A stretch of 64,000 bases of DNA from Desulfobacula sp964636495 (GCA_964636495.1 CAZWSL010000004.1:1-64000); one strand, 5' to 3'. Shown: positions 1 through 8,404, numbered from the stretch's first letter. Numbers and translations are program-made. The notes: generated by a model from the sequence alone, not told the origin.

Positions 1-222
1 GTGCGGCCAAAAAAATATTTGAAATTTGGGGTTGATTCCCTCCTGGTACTTTATCAACTGGAATATGGAGAAATCGTTTATGGCGCTGTTTCCAGTTCAT
101 ATATTGGAATGGAAACTTCCATCCCAAAAAAACTGGTATACCACATATTGGGGTGTCAAAATTTTACCTGGACTAAGCCTTTAAAGTTCCAGTACACACC
201 CCAGAGAATGCGCCTATCCTAA

Positions 223-703
223 GCGATTATAGACACATTAAACACGTTTTTACTACCTGCTTATGTTGTCTCTATTGATGCTTGTTATCCCCCAATTAAA
301 TTTAATACTGCACATTGGAATAAGAGAAATTTAGATACTACATGTAGTGGTTGGATAGGCTTGAATAAAATGTGGAATTACAGGGATAATCCACAGAATA
401 TTTTGATAATGGAATAAAGGATACTATAGCCAGTAGTGTTCAGCTTTTTTAAAGCATTGATCACAGACATAGTCCACAGTGAAAAATCCTAAAGATACCG
501 TTATAATTCATAACTTTTTTTCATTTATGACTCTGAGAGAATGATAGAAAAATATTGTATTGACAAAATAATCCTGATAAACAGATAAAAAATAGTATCT
601 CATATTAAGATTGATTGAACTTTATCTTGACAATACATTAAATAATCGGACTTGAAAGGACAAACAGGAAATATTTCCCAAACTGTAAATTTAACTAATA
701 ACA
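223..703. other. Gene-poor AT-rich stretch, 481 bp
   Basis: I see no convincing gene or RNA here. There is a TTGACA hexamer at 560-565 with a weak GATAAA 18 bp downstream, and another TTGACA at 627-632 without a good -10. Either could serve the gene at 704. The open frame from position 1 to 222 has no recognisable sequence and no visible ribosome-binding site because it runs off the left edge, so I do not call it. Confidence 0.4.
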
Positions 704-1372
704 ATGTCTAAAAAATCTATAATATTTTGGAGTGATGTTGCCGCAATACTTCCTGGGATTGGATTGCTACTCGGTTGGATTTTATATCCTCTTTATCTTT
801 ATTTGACACCTTTAAAAGAGGTTAAGGTTAAAGTTAAGGAAGCTGTTATAAATAAAGTTGAATTTGTTAGAATCCCTCAAGACGAAGTTTTTCATTCTTA
901 TCAGCATGCTGGAGGCGATCCCAAGAAATACAGAATTGTCTATGAAAAAATGCCTGTGTTAGATATCAACGGTAATCCTATGTTAAGAATTTCAGAGAAG
1001 ACTTATTCTGGCAAAGGCACACCTAAAATAACTGGTTCAGAAGTAATTGAAGTTATGATACCTATTTTAAAAAATCCACATTGGACCTATGAGGATATAG
1101 AAATTCCCAAAATCAAAGTTTTGGACCCTGAACCTAAATTTCCCCTTATTAGTAAGCCTGGTATGCTGGTTCGAAAATACAAACCAAATATTGAATATTT
1201 ACATACAGGTGTTTTTTTTGAAAAGAAAAATGTTCAATTTTATACGAATTTCTCAAAAGAATCCTTTTCAATTTTTTCAGCAATGTTAGCAAGCATTCTC
1301 AGTCTATTAATATTTGTTTACAAATATTGGCAATGCAAAAATCATGATGGCTCCAACAGTCAGATGCCTTGA
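704..1372 (+). CDS. Hypothetical protein with membrane segments at both ends
   Basis: The product is 222 residues and I do not recognise a family. A hydrophobic segment near residues 10-35 (rich in I, L, G, Y) and a second near residues 190-210 suggest a protein anchored at both ends with a soluble, Lys/Pro-rich middle of about 150 residues outside the membrane. The ATG at 704 lacks a strong Shine-Dalgarno sequence. Base composition is very AT-rich, as in the rest of the accessory region up to about 8.3 kb. It stands alone: the next gene is on the other strand and convergent. It is probably real, since the frame is long for such AT-rich DNA, but its function is unknown. Confidence 0.6.
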   Translation: MSKKSIIFWSDVAAILPGIGLLLGWILYPLYLYLTPLKEVKVKVKEAVINKVEFVRIPQDEVFHSYQHAGGDPKKYRIVYEKMPVLDINGNPMLRISEKTYSGKGTPKITGSEVIEVMIPILKNPHWTYEDIEIPKIKVLDPEPKFPLISKPGMLVRKYKPNIEYLHTGVFFEKKNVQFYTNFSKESFSIFSAMLASILSLLIFVYKYWQCKNHDGSNSQMP

Positions 1373-1556
1373 GTCTTTATTGATTATTTTTTTATACTCG
1401 AATACGAATAGATATAACGTTTAAGAAAAGATTCAGCGTTTGATTATAGATAAGGCACGCCCTCACGTGTGCTTATATTTTGCTGCTAACTTGCTATAAA
1501 AGAGCGCCTGATTCCCACTAATTTGGAGCGTAAAAAGGCCACCGTTGAGAGAATTA

Positions 1557-3512
1557 CTACTGCTGAAGCTGTCTGATCAACTGCTCACACATCCGCAAAT
1601 TATCGGGATCAATCCCAGGCTTCTGCCTGCCCAATTCCAGGCTTTTTTTAGCGGACAGCAGTGCCTTCGTTCTTTGGCCTGCCTTCGCCAACTCGGTCGC
1701 TTTCACAAAATACAAACTGTCTTCCCGCGGAAAGGTCCTGATAAGAGAATCCAGCAGGCCAATCCCTTCTTTAATCTGTCCGGTCTGGCACAGAAGTTGG
1801 GCCTTCATAGTTGCACTCTTGAAGCCTATATTGTTATGTTTCATTCCTATGTCACAGAATTTCAGAGCGCTTTTAACATCGCCCCGAGAAACATGCAGAC
1901 GTATCAGGTTTTCTATGGCGAAGGTGTTATTATTTTCCAATTTGAGAAGCGTGGTAAGAGGACCGATTGCGTCATCTGCCTGATCCATTGCGATAAGAGC
2001 CACAGCCAAGTTCTGGAACCAACCCGCTTCAGGCTCCCCAATCTTCACCAGGGAGTTAAAAACCTCCGCTGCCAAAACCAATTTTTGTTCACGAAGCAGT
2101 TCCTCAGCCATGGCCTCGCATTTCAATACCAGGGTCATTTTTTCAGGAAACAGTTCCAGCGCCCGAACAGCGGCCTCAACTGCCTCCGAGTGATTGCCCT
2201 CCTCGAAATAGGCACCTATCAGATTCAGATACGCCCCTGAATTCAGAGGGTCGGCCTCGGTTGCTCTTGTAAACGCATTCCAGGCACGCTTGTACTCGTC
2301 GACCTTTTTGTACGCCAGCCCCAAGTTGTTCCAAGCGACTGAATAATTCCCATATATCGACACAGCCTTCTCGAGGTGCTTTATCGCCTGATTCCAATTC
2401 TCACCCTGGTAATAAATAAGCCCTAATTCATTGTAAATACCGGGATCTGACGGATCTTCTTTCTGAAGCTCCCGCAGCAATGATTTGCTTTCCTTGAACT
2501 TTCCATTTTCCCTGTACACCATGGCTCTTGCGTAACGCCCTCGATAAGCCTCATCTGACGATGTCCGTGGCACAGGCATCAACTCCAAATTATAATTTTT
2601 AATAACTTTTAGGATGTCCGAACGAAATGCATCAAAAGTTTGATACCTTTTTGTGGGATTCTTTTGCATACACTTTTTTATTATATTGTTCAGGGGCGTC
2701 TGCTGAATTTTTACTTCTGCGTTCCGATGTAACTCGGAGTATGTCCTGAATAGATCTCGTGCCCCAGGTGGTATTATGTATGGGTATCTACCACGAGAAA
2801 CCAATTCATACAGGATGACTCCGAAGGCATATATATCTGCGCGATGATCGATTGGTTGGTCCTGGCTGAACTGTTCAGGAGCCATATAAGGCAATGTCCC
2901 GCCGCGGTGGCCTTCTTCCCCGACCATTGATGCCATTCCAAAATCGGTGACCTTCAAAACCCCATTTTGATCTATCAGCAGGTTCTCTGGCTTGATATCA
3001 CGGTGAGATTGTAGGCCCGACTTCATGGCAAACTCCATTGCATCACAAAACTGCTTCGCCCAGGAAACCGCGACCTCGATGCTAATATGCTGGAATGAAA
3101 TGGCATCGCGCAGCGACGCAAAATCGGTTCTTGGTCCGACAATAAACTCCGAACCCACAAACAAACGAAAATCAAGTTCACCGGCAAACCTGACTTTCAC
3201 AATATTCGGGTGGTATTCCAAGGATGCCCATACATTGACTTCCTGGCGAAGCGCCTCCGTCGCCTTCGCCGCATAATCACCTTGGAATGTTTTTAGGGCC
3301 AGGGGCAGTGGTTCCTTCTCGTGCATGACCTTGTAGACGATACCCATCCCTGACTTACCTTTACCTCCGAAAATTGCCTCCACCAGATACTCGTTGCCAA
3401 TTTTGTCACCGATTTTGTAGGTATCTTTTCGGCCAAACGCACCCAAACCACCACTTTTGGGTTTGGACTTCACTTTCTCTTCACGTCCAAATATGTGATC
3501 AAATAGCGACAC
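1557..3512 (-). CDS. Eukaryotic-type Ser/Thr protein kinase with TPR repeats
   Basis: The 651-residue protein would phosphorylate Ser/Thr residues on partner proteins. The kinase domain spans about residues 35-310. It has the glycine-rich loop with GKSGMG near 53, the VAIK-type lysine in LALKTF (K74), the catalytic loop HRDIKPEN (170-177), DFG (190-192) and APE (211-213), so it should be active. Residues about 325-650 are tandem tetratricopeptide repeats, a likely docking surface. No membrane segment is seen, so it is probably cytoplasmic. The start is GTG, preceded by a strong AAAGGGGGG at good spacing. GC content is clearly higher than in the flanking AT-rich cassette DNA, which suggests a separate acquisition. 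The target cannot be told from the neighbours. Confidence 0.9.
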   Translation of the reverse strand: MSLFDHIFGREEKVKSKPKSGGLGAFGRKDTYKIGDKIGNEYLVEAIFGGKGKSGMGIVYKVMHEKEPLPLALKTFQGDYAAKATEALRQEVNVWASLEYHPNIVKVRFAGELDFRLFVGSEFIVGPRTDFASLRDAISFQHISIEVAVSWAKQFCDAMEFAMKSGLQSHRDIKPENLLIDQNGVLKVTDFGMASMVGEEGHRGGTLPYMAPEQFSQDQPIDHRADIYAFGVILYELVSRGRYPYIIPPGARDLFRTYSELHRNAEVKIQQTPLNNIIKKCMQKNPTKRYQTFDAFRSDILKVIKNYNLELMPVPRTSSDEAYRGRYARAMVYRENGKFKESKSLLRELQKEDPSDPGIYNELGLIYYQGENWNQAIKHLEKAVSIYGNYSVAWNNLGLAYKKVDEYKRAWNAFTRATEADPLNSGAYLNLIGAYFEEGNHSEAVEAAVRALELFPEKMTLVLKCEAMAEELLREQKLVLAAEVFNSLVKIGEPEAGWFQNLAVALIAMDQADDAIGPLTTLLKLENNNTFAIENLIRLHVSRGDVKSALKFCDIGMKHNNIGFKSATMKAQLLCQTGQIKEGIGLLDSLIRTFPREDSLYFVKATELAKAGQRTKALLSAKKSLELGRQKPGIDPDNLRMCEQLIRQLQQ

Positions 3513-3800
3513 GAAGCCCCCCTTTCATTTGAGGTATTAGATGTATTGAGAAAATAAAGCCACCACTATCATGCCCTTAATAGCAAGGGATATTGACAGT
3601 TCATTTTTCAATACCTTTCACTCGTTATATCTTTTTTTTAATTCTTGTGTGGCCTTTTTAGTAAATTTAACACCTTTTTTATATGCTTTATCTATAAATT
3701 TTACAATAGAGCGAGTGCCGTTGTAAGTCATAACTTTGCAAAACCTATCAGTTTTTCAATGCTATCCCAGGCTTATTTATTCCTTTTGTTATAATCATCT

Positions 3801-3818
3801 CCCCCCCCCAAAAAAAAA
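3801..3818. repeat. C9A9 homopolymer tract
   Basis: Nine C are followed directly by nine A, just upstream of a GAGGA-ATA-ATG start at 3827. Such runs slip easily during replication or sequencing. The tract lies in the untranslated region, so a length change would affect transcription or spacing and not a reading frame. Confidence 0.8.
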
Positions 3819-4260
3819 GAGGAATAATGGTATTAGTGAAAGGAAAATTCATATGGGGAATACCGAAGACTGTGTCTATTAGGGTTGTCCTCTATACCGG
3901 AAATCAAACATCAACACTATTATTAAAATTCTGGGGTTTTCTTAAGATTAATATAGCACCATATGTTGTGGTTGATGGCAATTTTATTCATCATACCGAC
4001 AATCAATTTTTATATAAATAACAGTAACACTTCCTTTTCAAAACCCCTCCGATTTTTCCTGAATTACTAGCGTTTAATCATGGTATCATTAGAGACGAGT
4101 CAAATCCTCCAATTTACCGAGCGCTTCCTTCAGCAGTCCGTACTTTGTAAATATTTTAAGAATACCATATCTGGTATAGACAAATTTTTCAATTTGGAAC
4201 TCGAAATTAAAATATATGGGAAACCCAATAACCAAATAAATCAAGACCCCAGGATATTTT

Positions 4261-4315
4261 ATTGGAGATTTAGTTACACACTCCGAGAAAGATTTTTTTC
4301 AAGCTGCTAAAATGA
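4261..4315. repeat. 55-bp direct repeat, copy 1
   Basis: This 55-bp stretch recurs without a mismatch, in the same orientation, at 5624-5678. The start-to-start distance is 1363 bp. The two copies bracket the block of small membrane-protein genes and attC-like sites. It contains no long palindrome. It may mark a duplication or recombination boundary of the cassette block. Confidence 0.9.
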
Positions 4316-4403
4316 TGTAAATATATAAAAAACACGGCAGTAAAGCACCTAAAATGTAACTTAACAAGAAATATAGTTTAATAGTTCTCTACAACAAACA
4401 TGG

Positions 4404-4748
4404 CTAAACGTTTTTTTTTGAATTATTTCTTTTATTCTCTTTCCAACCGAAATATATAACCGCACCAATAACACCACAAATTAAACCGAAAAAACTTCCT
4501 AAAAAGGTAAACTCTAGATCCCGCCCAATATCAGAGTTTATTGCCAAATCAACGGGTAAAATATATTTACTCAATAAGTATCCAAGCAATGGCCCTAATA
4601 AAAAACCTATAATAGCACCACTGAAGATAGGAACTTTAGAGGTATCAATATTAATACGTTTATTATTTTCCTGGTTAACTTTAAATACCACAAAAGCACA
4701 AACTAAAAATATAATTATTAGCATTATTACTGCTGTCGAATTTTTCAT
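4404..4748 (-). CDS. Small membrane protein, probable integron cassette gene
   Basis: The 114-residue protein has about three hydrophobic segments: one at residues 5-25, one around 40-65 and one around 85-105. Its tail is basic and Asn/Lys-rich. I do not recognise a family. The gene begins 20 bp downstream, in its own direction, of the recombination core GTTAAAC of the attC site at 4769-4898. That is the usual placement of a gene in an integron cassette. Orphan small membrane proteins are typical cassette cargo. Past its stop the sequence GTTTAGC at about 4405-4412 (minus strand) could be a decayed start of its own attC site, but no opposing arm is clear. Confidence 0.6.
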   Translation of the reverse strand: MKNSTAVIMLIIIFLVCAFVVFKVNQENNKRINIDTSKVPIFSGAIIGFLLGPLLGYLLSKYILPVDLAINSDIGRDLEFTFLGSFFGLICGVIGAVIYFGWKENKRNNSKKNV

Positions 4749-4768
4749 AGAGCCTTATTATTTTTTAC

Positions 4769-4898
4769 GTTTAACGGTAAAGCTCACGGGCCGCAAGGGT
4801 TTGCAGTAAAGTTGCTTGAAAGCCACCCTTTTTAAAGTTGTTGCTTACTTTAGAAAAAGCCGCCCCTTGCGGTCCGGTGGAGCGCTGGGTTATGTGCC
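4769..4898 (-). other. attC: Integron attC site (site A)
   Basis: Read on the minus strand, this 130-bp imperfect palindrome opens with GGCACATAAC (the R'' box, ending in AAC) and ends in GTTAAAC, a perfect match to the attC core GTTRRRY. The inner arms are GCTCCACCGGACCGCAAGG (4865-4883) and, on the plus strand, GCTCACGGGCCGCAAGG (4782-4798). They pair closely except for an unpaired base in the first arm, as expected for the extrahelical bases that give attC its polarity. Length and layout fit long attC sites of the chromosomal-integron type. The assignment is from pattern only. Confidence 0.72.
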
Positions 4899-5277
4899 TT
4901 ATGCCTATTGATGCTGAGAAATTCCATCAATGATCATATATGCAGGGCCTACTATCATAATAAATAGCACAAACATGAATGCAATTGCCCAACCCACTTT
5001 TTTAATCAGAGCTAATCGTTTTTGGAAACCCCTATCTTTAAAAAGCTCTTCAGATTCTGTTATGTCTGCTAAATCCTGACCCCATAAAAAGAAAGATTTA
5101 AAAAAAGAAGCCTTACCAATACGATGCAATGGTGGAAAAATGTAAATCCAGTACAAGATTTGATATAGTATATAAAGGCTTAGAGTAAAAACCCCACAAA
5201 TAAGAAATATCGCTTCCACATCTAATCTCTTTGATTTGAGTACATATTATTCCTTGAGCAAATTTGATGGCACATAA
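4776..5277 (-). mobile_element. Integron gene cassette (about 502 bp)
   Basis: A mobile cassette should start with the tail of the core site (TTRRRY side) and end with its own attC. In circular form its start is complementary to the beginning of that attC. Here the 5' end reads GTTATGTGCC (5278-5269, minus) and the attC of the same unit starts GGCACATAAC (4898-4889). The two are exact reverse complements over ten bases. The single gene inside (4905-5219) fills the unit in the same direction. No integron integrase gene is visible in the window. Confidence 0.65.
4905..5219 (-). CDS. Small two-segment membrane protein, integron cassette gene
   Basis: The 104-residue protein has a hydrophobic N-terminal segment (about residues 3-30), a charged middle loop and a second hydrophobic segment (about 72-95). 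No family is recognised. It is the only gene of the cassette bounded at 4776 and 5277. Its stop codon lies just 6 bp before the R'' box of attC site A, the tight packing seen in integron cassettes. The preceding leader from the core site to the ATG is about 58 bp. Confidence 0.6.
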   Translation of the reverse strand: MEAIFLICGVFTLSLYILYQILYWIYIFPPLHRIGKASFFKSFFLWGQDLADITESEELFKDRGFQKRLALIKKVGWAIAFMFVLFIMIVGPAYMIIDGISQHQ

Positions 5278-5432
5278 CGTCCGCCGGATGAGCCGCGAGG
5301 ATGTTTTCTGGTTATGGGCACCGCGCTGCGGTGTTCATAATCGGAAAACACCGCAGTCGGCTCCATGGGCCTGATAGACGGAGCGTTTTTGCGCGAAGGC
5401 TGTCAGGCCCATGGAGCTTTGCTTATCCGGCG
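5269..5432 (-). other. attC: Elaborate attC-like folded site (site B)
   Basis: On the minus strand this ends with the core GTTATGTGCC, where the cassette 4776-5277 begins. An outer stem, CGCCGGATGAGC (5282-5293) with GCTTATCCGGCG (5421-5432), closes over two inner hairpins. One is built around CACCGC/GCGGTG (about 5299-5355). The other is a perfect 14-bp stem, CTCCATGGGCCTGA (5361-5374) with its complement at 5403-5416. The R'' box at the far end would be ATCTATC, one base off RYYYAAC. It is longer and more branched than usual attC sites, so it may be an attC disrupted by an inserted palindrome. Confidence 0.5.
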
Positions 5433-5435
5433 AAC

Positions 5436-5468
5436 GATAGATCGGAGCGCGTAGCGGTCCGATCTATC
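5436..5468. repeat. Perfect 11-bp stem hairpin beside attC-like site B
   Basis: GATAGATCGGA (5436-5446) and TCCGATCTATC (5458-5468) are exact reverse complements around an 11-base GC-rich loop. No T-run follows on either side, so it is not an obvious terminator. It abuts the outer stem of site B and may be part of the same folded structure. Confidence 0.75.
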
Positions 5469-5623
5469 AGTATTAATAAATGGAAAAAGTCCATGCTATT
5501 AACAGATATAGATGGAAAAAAATCAAAGGTCAATAAAGATAAGAGGTGTAAAAAAAAATAAAATAATCTTCAACTTTAGTGGAAATTTGATTGATTCAGA
5601 TTGAATCCAATAAAATCAACTTA

Positions 5624-5678
5624 ATTGGAGATTTAGTTACACACTCCGAGAAAGATTTTTTTCAAGCTGCTAAAATGA
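5624..5678. repeat. 55-bp direct repeat, copy 2
   Basis: This is identical to 4261-4315 over 55 bp and in the same orientation. It lies in a non-coding, AT-rich stretch (about 5470-5790) in which I see no gene. Confidence 0.9.
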
Positions 5679-5796
5679 AAATTTAATTGACTCAGGACGA
5701 GTCTGTCAGAATGTTCTTTATTGGTGAGTTATTTTAACAAAAAAAATAATTTTTTTCAAAAACCTTAGTTCATTTGCCCAAATTCCTTAGATTACG

Positions 5797-5890
5797 TGCC
5801 GCGTTACAGCCACCGACCGAAGGGAGAGGACTGGGGCGCTTTGGCCAAAGACCGTCCCGTCTTCAGCGCTCCCAGTGGAGCGAAGGATTA
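5797..5890 (-). other. Degenerate attC-like palindrome (site C)
   Basis: This is a GC-rich island in AT-rich DNA. An inner stem pairs ACTGGGGCGCT with AGCGCTCCCAGT around a short loop. The minus-strand start CTCTAATCC...CGCTCCACTGG aligns with attC site A (ACATAACCC...CGCTCCACCGG). The other end, CAGCCACCGACCG on the plus strand, resembles the same arm of site A. Clean core boxes are missing. The gene at 5863-6222 ends inside it, as cassette genes often do. Confidence 0.35.
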
Positions 5891-6222
5891 GAGAGGTCAT
5901 TCCTTTTTAAGGTTAATGCTTTTAATATTTTGTGCAATCTTATCGAACTTGTCCCGATTGTTTTAAGCGGTATAGATTTTAAACTTGATTTGGTATGAAT
6001 ATGAACTTTAGGATATTCATACCCCTTAACATAACTTTTTGCCAATTCAATTTTGGAGACATCTCCAATTTTAATATTTTTTGATGATAACGGATACTTA
6101 ATTTTTAGCTCTTCATTGTTAATAATAATGCCAAAGGGAGTCCTCAAATATTCGTATCCAATGAATAGTATAATTATGGTGCACATGAACCACACACCAA
6201 TTTCATCCACTGAGATAGCCAT
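5863..6222 (-). CDS. Small membrane protein with PH-like soluble part, possible cassette gene
   Basis: The 119-residue protein has one hydrophobic segment (about residues 8-25) followed by a short-strand pattern (GIIINNEELKIKYPLSSK, then KIGDVSKIEL). This resembles bacterial PH-like membrane proteins that set a reference level on the cytoplasmic face. The likeness is weak and from pattern only. Its last codons run into attC-like site C, which suggests it was carried as an integron cassette. The C-terminal residues (about NPSLHWER) are then encoded by the recombination site and may be recent. Confidence 0.5.
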   Translation of the reverse strand: MAISVDEIGVWFMCTIIILFIGYEYLRTPFGIIINNEELKIKYPLSSKNIKIGDVSKIELAKSYVKGYEYPKVHIHTKSSLKSIPLKTIGTSSIRLHKILKALTLKRNDLSNPSLHWER

Positions 6223-6502
6223 TAGGGGGGCTCCAATTAAAAAGACCCAATATAATACGTGATAAATAACGTTTTTTGAAAAACATAATGGATAATTTAT
6301 TCTGTCTGAAATCCAACACTATTAGAAGTCATCGTTTTTAGGAACCGGGACAGATCAGCGATCTTTTACCATAAAAGCTCAGGTGAAGACCCAATAAATG
6401 TTCTTAAAACAGAAAAGATAATACCCTCCAATAATTCACAGGCATTGGCCCAAGATCAATGTTTTTCATTATAACATGCGTGAATCCAAAGAATGGATTT
6501 TA

Positions 6503-7162
6503 TCAGTGATTATCGATGTATTCCTGTAACTCCTCATGCCATTTTACTGTATCATATATCTGTGGATCACTTAGCTCATTCATTAAGAGATCAACTAAAT
6601 ATCGAGGTGTCTTTCCGCCTATATGCATTGATTTAATGCAGGAAACGCAATAGACACAAACATCTTCACAGGGCATCGAATCGGCCCTTTTTTTCATCAG
6701 ATTGTGAATTTTTTCCAAAGGAAGTTTAGGGTAAAAATCATCACCGCAGCAGACGGAACGTGTACGGTTGAATTTTGTTTCAACAATTTCTATATTCATT
6801 TTTTCCAGGCAATTGCGTACAGCTTGGTGAACCTTCGGGTTCTCCCGCACTGGGCAAGCATCATGAACGGACATTTTCAATCCTTCATAATCGGGATACG
6901 GAAACAAATCAAGGCTGTCAATTATTTCCCACAAGGATATTGTTGATATTCCCTCATAAAGGCTGCCGAACCGTTTATCACAACCAGCACATACATTTAT
7001 GATCAAAGAGCCTTTTTCAAGTTGTGGTTCATGGCGGCAACATATTTTGTGCAAAACCGTTTCATTATAATTCTGGTTCAGAAATTTTAAAATTTTATTT
7101 TCCATTTCAGGCTTATAAATGTTTAAAGCGCAACCTGGGTTAAAATATGTTTTTCTGGGCAT
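6503..7162 (-). CDS. Cys-rich CCG-domain (HdrB/GlpC-like) iron-sulfur protein
   Basis: The 219-residue protein is a single soluble CCG-type unit. Cysteines lie in FNPGC, ICCRHEP, HDACPVR, VCCGDD and CVYCVSC. In HdrB and related proteins this arrangement binds a non-cubane 4Fe-4S cluster used in disulfide or quinone-linked electron transfer. The phrase GKTPRYLVDLL near the C-terminus is frequent in stand-alone members. The start ATG has a GGAGG-type sequence (AGGAGGAAAAC) upstream. It is divergent from the AraC/Ada gene and has no partner subunit next to it. The substrate is unknown. Confidence 0.8.
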   Translation of the reverse strand: MPRKTYFNPGCALNIYKPEMENKILKFLNQNYNETVLHKICCRHEPQLEKGSLIINVCAGCDKRFGSLYEGISTISLWEIIDSLDLFPYPDYEGLKMSVHDACPVRENPKVHQAVRNCLEKMNIEIVETKFNRTRSVCCGDDFYPKLPLEKIHNLMKKRADSMPCEDVCVYCVSCIKSMHIGGKTPRYLVDLLMNELSDPQIYDTVKWHEELQEYIDNH

Positions 7163-7336
7163 GTTTTCCTCCTAAAGTCATTAAATCTTATTTGTCTCTT
7201 TATTTTTGCTTTGGAGAGTACTTTTTTATTCGATAATGCACCACCCGAATATTGCTGAATTATGGAGCAAAATTCGGGTGGTCATCAGTTATTGAATGTA
7301 TTAGACTGTTATAAACAAGAGGAGGGTAAAATAGCG

Positions 7337-8188
7337 ATGTATGATCTATCACAACAGGCAGATGATTATAAAAAAATTGAAAGGGCCATTCGTTTTATTG
7401 AAAAAAATTTTAAAACTCAACCAAATCTTGATGAAATTGCAAGCAGTGTTCATTTAAGCAAATATCATTTTACCCGCTTGTTTAAAAGGTGGGCAGGAAT
7501 TGGACCAGTTCAGTTTTTGCAGTTTGTTACACTTGATTATACCAAAAAAAAACTATCTGAATCAAAAAATCTTCTTGATACTTCATTAGAATCCGGTCTT
7601 TCTGGACCAGGCAGATTGCATGATCTGTTTGTGACGTTTGATGCTATGACTCCTGGCGATTTCAAGAAAATGGGTGCTGGATTAAACATTGACTATGGAT
7701 TTTGTACTTCTCCTTTTGGAGAATGTTTAATGGCAATAACTCAAAGAGGGATTTGTCATCTTGGATTTATTCAAAAAGACAATAAATCAGATGCTCTCCA
7801 GCAACTTTTTGAAACATGGCCTGGTGCCGAGTTCAGTGAAAATTCTAAATCCATTGAGCCTTTTTTAAATCAGATATTCAATCTTGATAAAACCAAAAAA
7901 TCTCGCCAATTCAATCTTTTAATCAGAGGCACAAATTTTCAAATTAATGTATGGAAGGCTTTATTGCGGATACCCAGTGGAAATGTGGCAAGTTATCAAG
8001 ATATTGCTGAATATATTGGTCGCCCGAAAGCATTTCGAGCGGTTGCCAGTGCAATTGCAATCAATCCAGTTGCTTATTTGATACCATGTCATAGAGTGAT
8101 TTCTAAATCAGGTAAAATTCATCAATATCGGTGGGGTTCTTCAAGAAAAAAAATGATTGTTGGACGGGAAGCGGCAAGAACAACATGA
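7337..8188 (+). CDS. AraC-type HTH fused to O6-methylguanine-DNA methyltransferase (Ada-like)
   Basis: An N-terminal AraC-type helix-turn-helix (about residues 10-110; LDEIASSVHLSKYHFTRLFK is typical) is joined to a C-terminal methyltransferase domain with the acceptor motif IPCHRVI (Cys about 251). It would transfer methyl groups from damaged DNA to itself and probably control its own repair genes. The N-terminal Cys-rich phosphotriester-repair domain of E. coli Ada is absent. I chose the ATG at 7337 because AGAGGAGGG lies 10 bp before it. The frame extends upstream to 7262, but without a ribosome-binding site. A short tail (REAARTT) ends the protein. Confidence 0.88.
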   Translation: MYDLSQQADDYKKIERAIRFIEKNFKTQPNLDEIASSVHLSKYHFTRLFKRWAGIGPVQFLQFVTLDYTKKKLSESKNLLDTSLESGLSGPGRLHDLFVTFDAMTPGDFKKMGAGLNIDYGFCTSPFGECLMAITQRGICHLGFIQKDNKSDALQQLFETWPGAEFSENSKSIEPFLNQIFNLDKTKKSRQFNLLIRGTNFQINVWKALLRIPSGNVASYQDIAEYIGRPKAFRAVASAIAINPVAYLIPCHRVISKSGKIHQYRWGSSRKKMIVGREAARTT

Positions 8189-8342
8189 ATTGATTATGTC
8201 TATAAAGTCCTTTATTTATAAGACTGAGCACTGTAACGTGTAGCCATAATATTTTTGAAATTCAGCGTGATACAATATATGATGGTATTTGTTGTTTTGA
8301 AGTATTTGCAACCGGGGATTCAATTCAATAAAGAGCTGAATA

Positions 8343-8393
8343 AGCAGCTAACTCTTAATCAGTAGGTCCCGGGTTCGATCCCCTGACGGCCCA
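8343..8393 (+). pseudogene. 3' half of tRNA-Lys(CTT), probable island attachment site
   Basis: The sequence carries a Lys anticodon loop (CTCTTAA), a normal variable region, the T-arm GGGTTCGATCCCC and the acceptor 3' strand GACGGCCCA. The matching 5' half (acceptor strand, D-arm) is absent: the upstream bases do not fit GGGCCGTTAGCTC. One anticodon-stem base is changed. A normal terminator follows directly. This is what remains on the chromosomal side after an element integrates into the 3' end of a tRNA gene. The element would then lie to the left, with the intact tRNA outside the window. Confidence 0.75.
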
Positions 8394-8404
8394 TCATAGA
8401 AATC

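Larger units (their letters stand above)
3513..4403. other. 891-bp stretch without a convincing gene
   Basis: Two short plus-strand frames (3827-4021 with 64 residues, and 4080-4310 with 76 residues) are open but resemble no family. The first has a GAGGA motif only 3 bp before its ATG and lies directly after a C9A9 homopolymer tract (3801-3818). The second runs into the 55-bp direct repeat at 4261. I consider both doubtful. The rest is AT-rich and featureless, apart from the likely promoter region of the kinase gene, for which no clean hexamers were found. Confidence 0.4.

Noticed and set aside
1..222. 73-residue plus-strand frame at the left edge
   Set aside because: It runs off the window, shows no family likeness and has no visible start signal.
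497..1470. Possible integron cassette around the 704-1372 gene
   Set aside because: GTTATAAT near 499 and ATATAACG near 1412 look like weak core boxes, but no opposing stem arms are found.
1545..2240. 231-residue plus-strand frame
   Set aside because: It is the shadow of the TPR part of the kinase gene on the other strand; kinase motifs and ribosome-binding site favour the minus strand.
3827..4310. Two short plus-strand frames as genes
   Set aside because: No family, odd ribosome-binding spacing, and the second ends in the 55-bp repeat.
5301..5561. 86-residue plus-strand frame
   Set aside because: It is translated palindromic DNA of attC-like site B and its composition is explained by the hairpins.
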